DNA from: Acetobacter papayae JCM 25143
GTDB lineage: Bacteria > Pseudomonadota > Alphaproteobacteria > Acetobacterales > Acetobacteraceae
Reading direction: 5' to 3'
Length of the DNA stretch: 64,000 nt
Assembly (NCBI RefSeq): GCF_000613285.1
Contig: NZ_BAIN01000012.1
Coordinates: 1-64,000, forward strand
Numbering within the stretch: the first letter of the stretch is position 1; the number at the start of each line of letters is the position of its first letter. Positions 49,405 to 57,770 of the stretch are shown here, piece after piece. The translations under genes and the position numbers were made by a program. The notes below the pieces were generated by a model. The model saw nothing but the letters and a program-made list of their open reading frames with translations, was not told the origin of the DNA and did no database searches.

Positions 49405-51236
49405 ATGACAGACCGGCCCCCCTTTCTGGCGCCGCTGTCCCGCCGCGTGGATTCGCTGCGCCACCTGCGCGTGCCCGGCAGACGCCCCCAGAAAGGGGTG
49501 GAGGCCACCGCCGCCTATCAGGCGTCACGCACGCGTCTGGTCTCGCCGCTCATGCGGCGTATCCTGCTGGTCAATATCCTCCCACTTGCCCTGCTGGGCG
49601 TTACGGTGCTGTTTCTGGGCCAGTTCCGTAACAGCTTCTGGCCTCCGAAGTCTCGGGACTACGCGAGCAGGCCCGCATCTATGCCGGAGCGCTGGGGCAG
49701 AGTGCCGTGCGCGCCACCCACTCGCCCCGCATAAGCAGCGGGGGACAGGACAAGAACTACGCGCTGGAAACCGCGCTGGCCCGCCCGCTGCTGCAACGCC
49801 TGACAGAACCAAGCCCCGCCGCCCATGCCCGTCTGTTCGGGCCTGACGGGCGACTGGTGGCCGATAATCTGATCGATATTTCAGACGCGCCAGACATCCC
49901 ACTCACGTTCTCGCCGTCCACCCATCATGCGCGGGCCATCAACATGCCCGCCCCCAGCGCGTATGAGCGTTTTCTGTCCTGGCTGTGGGCCAGCCACAAT
50001 CCGCGTATCGTGACGCTGGATACGGATGAGGAAGACACGCCCGACCACCCCCCCGGCCCGCCGGAAGACAATGGCGACCCCGCGACCCCCGCCACGAGAA
50101 GACCCGCGCCCGAAACCCCGCCCTATATCCGCCGCACGGCACAGGGCCGCCTGCTAATTACAGTGGCCGAACCGGTCGTGCATGATGGCTGGACGGTGGG
50201 AGTGGTGCAGCTCACCCGCATGGCCTGGCAGGTGGACCGCTCACTGTTTACCATCCGCTCCACCATTCTCTCGCTGTTTCTTATGGCGCTGGTACTGACG
50301 GTTCTGCTGTCGTGGTATCTGTCGCTCACCATCGCGCGACCTCTGCTGCGCCTTGCGGCCTCGGCTCAGGTCATGCGCGATACGACAGGGCGCACCGGCA
50401 CCGTGCCCGCCCGCCTGCTTGCCCGGCGAGATGAAATTGGCGACCTCGCACGCGCTCTGCAGGCCAGCGCGCAGGCCTTGTGGAAACGCATGGACGCGAT
50501 CGAGCGCTTTGCCGCCGATGTCAGCCACGAAATCAAAAACCCGCTCTCCTCCATCCGCTCCGCCATCGAAACCCTGCTCAGGATCGAGGATCTGAACCAG
50601 CAGCGCCGCCTGCTGACCATCATCAACGCCGATGTGCGCCGCCTTGACCGGCTGATTACCGATATTTCGGACGCCAGCCGTCTGGATGCCGAAATGTCCC
50701 GCGCCAAGGCCGCACCGGTAGAAATAGCGCCGCTGCTGGGTGTGCTGGCGGAAATTCATCAGCCACCCGGCAGGAGGGGCAGCCTATCATCGTCACCAAC
50801 ATCACGCAGGAAGTGCCCGATCACCACTCTGTGTGCTGGCGGTGGAAGACCGGCTGGTGCAGGTTCTGCGCAACCTGATCGGCAACGCCATTTCGTTCTC
50901 GCCCCCCAATGGCCGCATCGTGCTGAGCGCTGCCGAAACCGGCAAAATGGTGAGCATTTCCGTGGCCGATGAAGGGCCGGGCATTCCGCAGGCCAAGCTC
51001 GATTCCATTTTTGACCGCTTCTATTCCGAACGCCCGAAAGATGAGAATTTCGGCCAGCATTCGGGGCTTGGCCTGTCTATCAGCCGCCAGATCATTGAAG
51101 CCCTGCACGGCACGATCAATGTGGAGAACCTGCTCGACCGGCAAGGCTCCGTTACCGGCGCGTGCTTCACCATCCTGCTGCCCCGCGCAACACCACTGCC
51201 ACGCCCACCCAAGGCTCTGCACCACGTCGTGACTGA
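49405..51236 (+). CDS. chvG: Sensor histidine kinase ChvG (three or four frameshifts)
   Basis: Inner-membrane sensor partner of ChvI, about 611 residues when repaired. An N-terminal membrane segment (ILLVNILPLALLGVTVLFLG), a periplasmic sensor (AEPVVHDGWTVGVVQLTRM) and a second membrane segment (LSLFLMALVLTVLLSWYLSL) lead to HAMP, HisKA (phospho-His in FAADVSHEIKNPLSSIRSA) and HATPase (LRNLIGNAISFSPPNG, ADEGPGIPQAKL, HSGLGLSISRQII). Single missing bases are inferred near 49634, 50762 and 50824. A fourth near 51190 would let it end at TGA 51234-51236, overlapping the next gene. Without it the kinase appears fused to the TPR protein. Confidence 0.88.
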
Positions 51237-52658
51237 TACCGCCACCCAGCAGAGCCCGGCCCGCACACAGGCTCCCGCCATCCCCCCCGATGTGGAGCAT
51301 GCGCGCCAGCAGGTTGAAGACCTGGTTGGCCAGAACCGTATAGACGAGGCCATAGCCTGTTATCGCGCCGTGCTGGTACGGCACCCCAACCTTGGTGCGG
51401 TGCATGCCGCAATCGGCGCGCTGCTACGCAAACAGGGCCACCACCAGCAGGCGCTGCGCGCACTGGAACAGGCCCACAGCCTGATGCCGCACGAACCTTC
51501 GCTCAACACCTGTCTGGCCGTGGTGCTACAGGAAATGGGCCGGATTGATGAGGCTACTGCACAGTTCCGTCAGGCCATTGCTTTGGCGCCGGACGAACCT
51601 TCGCACTATCTCGGCCTTGTGCGCTTACAAAGCCTGACGCTGATGATCCGGCTCTGGCGGCCCTGCGCCAGCTTGCCGCACAGGAATCCCGCTTCAACCC
51701 GTCACGGCAGGCCAGCCTGCATTTCGCACTCGGCAAGGCCCTGAGCGATACCGGCGCACCGCAGGACGGGTTCAGCCATTTTCTACGGGCCAACGCCCTG
51801 CGCCGGGCCAGCCTGTCTTATGATGAAAATGCCATGCTCGGGGCCATGCGCCGTGTCAGCCAGCATTTTACCACCGCCGCCATGGAAGCGCTGCACCAGA
51901 CAGGCCACCCGTCAACCCAGCCGGTCTTCATTGTGGGCATGCCGCGCTCGGGCTCAACGCTAGTGGAGCAGATTCTCGCCAGCCACCCGGATGCTTACGG
52001 TGCGGGAGAGGTCAGCACGCTGGCCGATACCCTCAAGGATGCCGCCCAACGCTGCCCCGCATGGAAAAACCCCATGCCCTTTGCTCAGTTGAGTGAGGCG
52101 GAGTGTCTGGCCACTGCCGAGGACTACCTGAGCCGGATGAACGCTCAGGCCGTGGACTGGACTAGGCCGGAACCGCCCCTGCGGATGATCAATAAGATGC
52201 TGGATAATTTTGCCCATATCGGGCTTATCCACCAGCTATGGCCGCGGGCACGGATTATCCATACCATGCGCGATCCGATCGATACCTGCCTGTCTTGCTT
52301 TTCGATCCCGTTCGATCATCTCGATTTCGCGTTCGATCTAGGAGAGCTGGGCCGTTACTACCGGCAGTATAGCGCCCTGATGGCCCATTGGGAGCGCACA
52401 CTCCCACCGGATACGATCCTGAACGTGCGGTATGAAGATCTCGTGCAGGATCTGCCGCATCAGGCCCAGCGGATTATCGCCTATTGCGACCTGCCCTGGA
52501 ACCCGGACTGCCTGCGTTTTCATGAAAGCCGCCGGATTGTGCGCACGTCCAGTCTGGCGCAAGTACGCACACCACTTTATCGCTCGGCCCTGCGCCGCTG
52601 GCGCCCCGATAACGAGACCCTGCGCCCGCTACTGGAAGGGTTAGGCGGCCTAGCCTGA
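51229..52658 (+). CDS. TPR-sulfotransferase protein (frameshifted near 51634)
   Basis: About 476 residues when repaired. The first part has tetratricopeptide repeats (IDEAIACYRAVLVRHPNLGA, HQQALRALEQAHSLMPHEPS, IDEATAQFRQAIALAPDEPS). The second is a sulfotransferase domain with the PAPS-binding loop FIVGMPRSGSTLVEQILASH, IIHTMRDPIDTCLSCFSIPF (3'-phosphate region) and LNVRYEDLV. Such fusions are common in Acetobacteraceae; the acceptor is unknown, and exopolysaccharide or protein sulfation is possible. One base missing at 51633-51636 joins the halves. A GTG at 51229 overlaps the inferred chvG stop by eight bases (GTGACTGA), suggesting coupling. Confidence 0.82.
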
Positions 52659-52690
52659 ACCCTTGGCTTATAATGCCCTCTGTAAGGCTA

Positions 52691-53086
52691 TCAGGCGAAC
52701 TCGTGTTCCATTTCATCCACCCGCTGCACGCTCAGCGAGCAGGTAATGGCCGGACCGCGTGTACGACCGGTATCCTTGAGCCACATGAAGCTCATGGAGG
52801 GTGAGGTAGTGGGAAAAAACTGCCTGAAAACCGGCAGGCACGACATCAGGCCATCCGGGTCGGCAAGGGTGCAGGCAAAATGCGTGACATCACGCATGGC
52901 CAGCCCCTCTTCCGCCAGCAGTTCGGCACCCTGTTCCAGAGCAAGGCGGCACTGCTCCACCACGTCCTGCCCCTGACAATCCGTTGCCCTCAGGCCGCTG
53001 CATGTCAGCCCACCCTGAGTATGCTGGACACGGGGCTTATGCGCACCCTTTGTCCTGCCCTGCGTATTTTTGCTATTCGTCATCAC
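52691..53086 (-). CDS. RidA/YjgF-family-like protein
   Basis: Small protein of 131 residues. Features that fit the RidA fold are CSGLRATDCQGQDVVEQCRL, a helix with GAELLAEEGLAMRDVTHFAC, and a late strand GPAITCSLSVQRVD. RidA proteins deaminate reactive enamine/imine intermediates, but this one is divergent and the first 25 residues are charged and probably disordered. It is convergent with the TPR-sulfotransferase gene. No clear ribosome binding site is seen, so the start is uncertain. Confidence 0.6.
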   Translation of the reverse strand: MMTNSKNTQGRTKGAHKPRVQHTQGGLTCSGLRATDCQGQDVVEQCRLALEQGAELLAEEGLAMRDVTHFACTLADPDGLMSCLPVFRQFFPTTSPSMSFMWLKDTGRTRGPAITCSLSVQRVDEMEHEFA

Positions 53087-53173
53087 GGGCTGAGGATGTA
53101 AGCCAGCCTTGATCTAACGGCAAATTTTTCTTTTTTTTTAATGAGTCAGATAGTGTCCCGATCGGGTAACGAA

Positions 53174-53203
53174 TGTGATCAAGTGATAGCTGACCTGATC
53201 ACA
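53174..53203. promoter_or_regulatory. Perfect 8-base inverted repeat, possible operator before rapZ
   Basis: TGTGATCA (53174-53181) and TGATCACA (53196-53203) form a perfect inverted repeat around 14 bases. It lies in the AT-rich 241-base gap between the divergent RidA-like gene and rapZ, 125 bases before rapZ. The arms resemble the TGTGA/TCACA half-sites of CRP/FNR-type regulators but the spacing is larger. Confidence 0.45.
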
Positions 53204-53327
53204 ATCTTCTCTCAAAACATGAAAAACCACGGTAGAATGGTTAACGCGGTTTCCTGCATGATAAGAAACCAAACACGCATATGCCAACTGCTGCGTACCG
53301 GGTTATAATTCAAAGGAATGCCAACCG

Positions 53328-54311
53328 ATGAATACGGCGGATGACACATCAGCCCCGCGCCGTATCCTGCTGGTTTCCGGTCTTTCCGGAGCAGGGAAAT
53401 CATCCATTCTGCGGATTCTCGAAGACCTCGACCATGAGGTGATCGACAATCCGCCTTTAGGCATGCTCGATGAGATTGTTGCCCGTGCGGAGCGCCCGGT
53501 GGCCATTGGCGTGGACTCGCGCACCCGCGGGTTTGATGCCCGCGCCGTGCTGGACGCCATGAGCAGGCTCCGGCTCAACCCACAGCTACGGGTAGAGCTG
53601 ATTTACGCCACGGCGGAAGAAAACGTGCTGCTGCGCCGTTACACCGCCACCCGCAGGCGGCACCCGCTGGCCCCTCATGGCAGCATTTCAGAGGGAATCG
53701 AGGCTGAAATTGCCCTCACTGCCCCCCTGCGCGCTGCGGCCGACCTTGTGATCGACACCACGGACATGCCGCCGCCTGAACTGCGCCGCTTTGTAGAAAG
53801 CCGTTTCAGCCCGTGGGAAGGCGAAGGCGGCGAAGGGCTGACCGTCTCTCTGATGTCCTTTGCCTACCCTGCGGGTCTGCCGCGCGAGGCGGATATCGTG
53901 CTGGATGCGCGCTTTCTGCGTAACCCACATTACGTGCCGGAGCTGGCCCCCAAAACCGGGCTGGATGCCGATGTAGCCGAGTATGTGGCCGCAGACCCGG
54001 ATTACGCGCCGTTTCTCCTGCAGATCCACGCCATGCTGCGTCTGGTGCTGCCGCGCTTTGTGCAGGAAGGCAAAAAATACGCCACCATCGCCATCGGCTG
54101 CTCGGGCGGGCGGCACCGCTCCGTTACCATTGTTGAAGCACTGGCCCTGCGACTGGCCGCCCCTGACGGCATGGGGGCTTACGAGGGCTCCGGCCACTGG
54201 CCTATCATGATCATGCACCGTGAACTGGCCCGACTGGGGCTAAACACATGGCGCTGGGCCAGAAAGCCGGTGGAAACTTTCAAGGCCGATACCGCAACCC
54301 TTTCAGCCTGA
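53328..54311 (+). CDS. rapZ: RNase adapter protein RapZ
   Basis: ATP/GTP-binding protein of 327 residues. The P-loop is VSGLSGAGKSSILRILEDL (about residues 16-34), and the second conserved block is VIDTTDMPPPELRRFV. The C-terminal domain has TVSLMSFAYPAGLPREADIV, DARFLRNPHYVPEL and the sensor-binding IAIGCSGGRHRSVTIVEAL. In enterobacteria RapZ directs RNase E to GlmZ to tune GlmS; in alphaproteobacteria it usually sits with hprK and PTS genes, which are absent here. The start has no strong ribosome binding site (AAGGAA is about 12 bases upstream). Confidence 0.93.
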   Translation: MNTADDTSAPRRILLVSGLSGAGKSSILRILEDLDHEVIDNPPLGMLDEIVARAERPVAIGVDSRTRGFDARAVLDAMSRLRLNPQLRVELIYATAEENVLLRRYTATRRRHPLAPHGSISEGIEAEIALTAPLRAAADLVIDTTDMPPPELRRFVESRFSPWEGEGGEGLTVSLMSFAYPAGLPREADIVLDARFLRNPHYVPELAPKTGLDADVAEYVAADPDYAPFLLQIHAMLRLVLPRFVQEGKKYATIAIGCSGGRHRSVTIVEALALRLAAPDGMGAYEGSGHWPIMIMHRELARLGLNTWRWARKPVETFKADTATLSA

Positions 54312-54317
54312 TTCTCC

Positions 54318-55400
54318 TCAGCCTGCGGTTATCTGATCGAACAGGCCGCCAGAGACGAAGTGCTTCTTCTGCGCAGCCCCCCAGCCCCCAAGGCTTGCGA
54401 TGTCAAACAGAGGCACATCCGTAAAGTGCTCCCTATTGGCCGCAAGGCAGGCCGCATCCACCGGGCGGAAGTAATGCCGCGCGCCAATGGTCTGCCCTTC
54501 AGGGGTAAACAGGTAGCGCAGATAAGCCTCCGCCACAGCGCGCGTGCCATGGCGTTCGACATTACGATCCACCACCGCCACAGGCGGCTCAGCCAGAATG
54601 CTCAGTGAGGGCACGATAATCTCGAAATGTCCGGGGGCGAGTTGCAGGCTGGCCAGCAGGGCCTCGTTTTCCCATGCCAGCAGCACATCACCAAAGCCGC
54701 GCTGCACAAAGGTGTTGGTCGCCCCACGCGCCCCGGTATCGAGCACTGGCACATGGCGAAACAACGCCTGCATATAGGCCCGCGCCGCAGCCTCCGACCC
54801 GCCAGAGCGGCGCAACGCCGCCCCCCAGGCCGCCATGTAGTTCCAGCGCGCCCCACCGGATGTGCGGGGGTTGGGGGTTACAACCCGCACCCCCGGTCGC
54901 ACGAGGTCCGGCCAGTCATGGATACCCAGCGGATTGCCCCTGCGCACCAGAAAAACAATAGTGCTGGTATAGGGCACCGCCCCGTGTGGCAGGCGGGTGC
55001 GCCAATCGGCGCTGATCAGACCATATTGCGTCAGCAGGTCTATATCGCGCGACAAGCCAAGGCTTACGATATCAGCGGGCACACCTTCGAGCACCGAGCG
55101 CGCCTGTGCGCCAGACCCGCCATTGGAGGTGCGCACCACCAGTGCATCGCCAGAAGGAGCCGTTTTTTCCCAACCGGAAACAAAAGCCCGGCTGATATCC
55201 GCATACAACCCACGTGTGGGGTCGTAGGAGACATTGAGCAGGGAATGCGCCTGCTCATGCCCGCCCGCTTCCGATACGGGCTGCGAAACGCCTCCCGCAC
55301 CGGCCAGCGCCGCCGAAGACAGCATAACGCCCGAAGCCGCCCCTGCCCCTGACACGGCCGTACGCCACAGGAACCCGCGCCGTGATAGGGTGACAGACAC
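54318..55400 (-). CDS. Sulfate ABC transporter substrate-binding protein
   Basis: Periplasmic binding protein of 360 residues of the CysP/Sbp type. The N-terminus is a twin-arginine signal (SRRGFLWRTAVSGAGAASG) instead of the usual Sec signal. The body has LLNVSYDPTRGLYADISRAF, SNGGSGAQARSVLEGVPADI and PNPRTSGGARWNYMAAWGAA, typical of sulfate and thiosulfate binders. The GTG start at 55400 follows GGAAGGAGAG at good spacing, whereas the longer frame is unsupported. cysTWA permease genes are not in the window. Convergent with rapZ, with only six bases between the stops. Confidence 0.88.
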   Translation of the reverse strand: MSVTLSRRGFLWRTAVSGAGAASGVMLSSAALAGAGGVSQPVSEAGGHEQAHSLLNVSYDPTRGLYADISRAFVSGWEKTAPSGDALVVRTSNGGSGAQARSVLEGVPADIVSLGLSRDIDLLTQYGLISADWRTRLPHGAVPYTSTIVFLVRRGNPLGIHDWPDLVRPGVRVVTPNPRTSGGARWNYMAAWGAALRRSGGSEAAARAYMQALFRHVPVLDTGARGATNTFVQRGFGDVLLAWENEALLASLQLAPGHFEIIVPSLSILAEPPVAVVDRNVERHGTRAVAEAYLRYLFTPEGQTIGARHYFRPVDAACLAANREHFTDVPLFDIASLGGWGAAQKKHFVSGGLFDQITAG

Positions 55401-55483
55401 GCTCAACTCTCCTTCCCACCTACGGGAAACACACCGCCGACGCAGCACAACGCCTTAAAAAACTTACAAAAACAATACCCTGT

Positions 55484-56092
55484 TCAGGCATGCCCTGTCT
55501 GCGCGCTCAGGCGCGCAGGATCAATGCGGATAGAGGCCAGAGCGCGCCGCCATTTGGCTGTCTGGTCAGTCCCGAACACCAGATCGCGCGTGGCAGGCAC
55601 GACCAGCCACGCATCATGATGCAGGATTTCCTGCTCAAGCTGCCCAGCGGCCCAACCCGCATGGCCCATGGCCAGCAGCGCATCCTTCGGCCCCTGCCCC
55701 GCCGCAATCTCGCGCAGCACGTCCATGCTGGCCGTGAGCGTAACATTGCCGGTAACCGTCATGCTTTCCTCTCCACTCCAGTCGGAGGAATGCAGCACGA
55801 GGCCATGCCCTTCATCCAGCGGGCCGCCCGCGCACAGGCCTATGCGCCGTCTGGGCGGCACGGGGCCGATCTCAAGCTGTTCAAGCAGTTCATCCAGATC
55901 AGGGCGCGGCAGGCGGCGATTGACCACAAGCCCCATAGCGCCCCCTTCCGTGCTGTGGGCACACACATAGATGACCGATTGTGCAAACGGGGTATCACCC
56001 AGCATGGGTGTCGCGACAAGCAGGGCACCGCTGAGGGACACGCCCTCTTCCAGTGCAAGGCCCAGACTCAAGATGGAAGGCAGGGAAACCAT
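55484..56092 (-). CDS. YqgE/AlgH family protein
   Basis: Protein of 202 residues matching the YqgE/AlgH (DUF179) family. LSGALLVATPMLGDTPFAQS and VIYVCAHSTEGGAMGLVVNR are the N-terminal signature; GLCAGGPLDEGHGLVLHSSD and LLAMGHAGWAAGQLEQEI follow. A short N-terminal addition (residues 1-18) precedes the family core, and an in-frame later start is possible. The function is not established. Divergent from the polyphosphate kinase gene. Confidence 0.9.
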   Translation of the reverse strand: MVSLPSILSLGLALEEGVSLSGALLVATPMLGDTPFAQSVIYVCAHSTEGGAMGLVVNRRLPRPDLDELLEQLEIGPVPPRRRIGLCAGGPLDEGHGLVLHSSDWSGEESMTVTGNVTLTASMDVLREIAAGQGPKDALLAMGHAGWAAGQLEQEILHHDAWLVVPATRDLVFGTDQTAKWRRALASIRIDPARLSAQTGHA

Positions 56093-56204
56093 CAGGAAAA
56101 TATGAGGTGTTCCACGCTTTTGACAAGACCATCATCGCGGCCCACAACAGATTGACTGTCGCGCCAGACACGGTACGGCCCTTCCGAACCAGAGGCACCC
56201 TTGC

Positions 56205-57137
56205 ATGAGTAATCCCCTGAACAACCTGAACCGCTTTCTTGAAACACTGGACAGCTACCAGGTGACGGACGGCAAAACTTTCGATCTGGAGCATTTCAGC
56301 CCGGATGATGACGGCGGGCTGGGACTGGACAAGGAACACGGCAAGGCCCTGCTGGCAGCCGTAAAAACCCGCCTGCAGGAACTGCAGGAACTGCTTTACG
56401 CCAACCAGACGCGCTCGCTGCTGATTGTCCTACAAGGCATGGACACGGCGGGCAAGGACGGCACCATCAAGCACGTCATGTCCGGGGTGAACCCACAGGG
56501 CGTAAGCGTGACCTCTTTCAAACAGCCCGGCCCGTCCGAACTGCTGCATGGCTTTCTGTGGCGCATCCATCTGGCTGCCCCTCAGGCAGGGCGAATTGTC
56601 GTGTTCAACCGCAGCCATTACGAGGATGTGCTGGTCACACGCGTCCACCCCGAGTTGCTGGAAAACGAACACCTGCCCGGTGAAACCAACACGCCGGCTT
56701 TCTGGCAGGGCCGCTATAGCGATATCCGCCATCTGGAGCATTATCTGAGCCGTCAGGGCACGGTGGTGCTGAAATTCTTCCTGCATATCTCGCGTGAGGA
56801 GCAGCGCAAACGCCTGCTCGCCCGGCTTGATATTCCGGACAAACGCTGGAAATTCTCGACCGCCGACCTGCGTGAACGCGAATTCTGGAACGAATACAAA
56901 TCCGCGTATCAGGACGCCATTGCCGGAACGGCCCGCGAGCACGCGCCATGGACCATCGTTCCCGCCAACCAGAAATGGTACGCCCGTCTGGTGGTCATCG
57001 GCACTATTATCCGCGCCCTGCATAACCTGAACCAGACCATGCCTGACCCCTCGCCAGAAATCACCCGCCAGCTCGACAACTACCGTGACAGCCTGCTGAA
57101 CGAAGAAACCCCTCCCAAGAACAAGAAAAAATCCTGA
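56205..57137 (+). CDS. ppk2: Polyphosphate kinase 2 family protein
   Basis: Polyphosphate:nucleotide phosphotransferase of 310 residues. The Walker A motif is VLQGMDTAGKDGTIKHVMSG, the Walker B region is VVFNRSHYEDVLVTRVHP, and the lid region has SREEQRKRLLARLDIPDKRW with KFSTADLREREFW. The length and motifs fit single-domain PPK2 enzymes, class III-like, which regenerate nucleoside di- and triphosphates from polyphosphate. It may support phosphate and energy storage, and is thematically linked to the Pho genes elsewhere in the window. A lysine-rich tail ends the protein. Confidence 0.92.
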   Translation: MSNPLNNLNRFLETLDSYQVTDGKTFDLEHFSPDDDGGLGLDKEHGKALLAAVKTRLQELQELLYANQTRSLLIVLQGMDTAGKDGTIKHVMSGVNPQGVSVTSFKQPGPSELLHGFLWRIHLAAPQAGRIVVFNRSHYEDVLVTRVHPELLENEHLPGETNTPAFWQGRYSDIRHLEHYLSRQGTVVLKFFLHISREEQRKRLLARLDIPDKRWKFSTADLREREFWNEYKSAYQDAIAGTAREHAPWTIVPANQKWYARLVVIGTIIRALHNLNQTMPDPSPEITRQLDNYRDSLLNEETPPKNKKKS

Positions 57138-57159
57138 TCACCCCATACCCGACGACTCC

Positions 57160-57696
57160 ATGAAGGCCTCCCCCATGCTCTCCATTCCGCTCCGCCCGCT
57201 TCTGGCGGGCCTTGCCCTTACCGTCTGCCTGCCCGTTATGGGCATGCCTCAGGCGCAGGCCCGCGAAGGCTGGTACAACCGCCAGCAGGAACGCACAGCG
57301 CCGCCCACACAGGTATCCGCCACCTGCGACAATGCAGGCTTCCTGGCGGCGCAAAGGAATTTTGAACAGGGTGGTGGCCCCAAGGGCGATGTGCCGGTGC
57401 ATATCTGCGGCACGGTGCTGACTCTGGCACCACACGCAAAAAAAACACGGAGCGGCCTGCACGGCTATTTCTATGTGGCGGTCACCCCCACCATTTCCAT
57501 CCGCATTGTCACCAATCTGGATGAAATGCACACCCCTGCCTGGCCATGGGTGGCCAAAGGCGACCATGTGGACGTTGTCGGGCGCTATTATTACGATTCG
57601 TACAGGCGTCAGGGCATCGATTGGACGCACCGTGGCACCGGACGTTCATGGGGGGTGCCGGGCTCTGTCACGGTTAACGGCACCCGTTACGACTGA
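57160..57696 (+). CDS. Secreted DUF3465-like protein
   Basis: Exported protein of 178 residues. The signal peptide (LLAGLALTVCLPVMGMPQAQA) is followed by a short basic linker. An OB-like domain follows with VPVHICGTVLTLAPHAKKTR, HGYFYVAVTPTISIRIVTNL and VAKGDHVDVVGRYYYDSYRR, then a WTHRGTGRSWG segment, the order found in DUF3465 proteins. It starts 22 bases after ppk2 and is followed by a bidirectional terminator. Function unknown. Confidence 0.75.
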   Translation: MKASPMLSIPLRPLLAGLALTVCLPVMGMPQAQAREGWYNRQQERTAPPTQVSATCDNAGFLAAQRNFEQGGGPKGDVPVHICGTVLTLAPHAKKTRSGLHGYFYVAVTPTISIRIVTNLDEMHTPAWPWVAKGDHVDVVGRYYYDSYRRQGIDWTHRGTGRSWGVPGSVTVNGTRYD

Positions 57697-57714
57697 ACTC
57701 CGCACATAAAAAAA

Positions 57715-57745
57715 CGGCTGACCAGCCTTACAAGCCAGTCAGCCG
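57715..57745. terminator. Bidirectional terminator between DUF3465-like gene and clpA
   Basis: CGGCTGAC (57715-57722) pairs with GTCAGCCG (57738-57745). Seven T follow on the minus strand for clpA; a shorter T tail follows on the plus strand. Confidence 0.75.
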
Positions 57746-57770
57746 CCTTTACTCCAATTGCAACTGGCCC

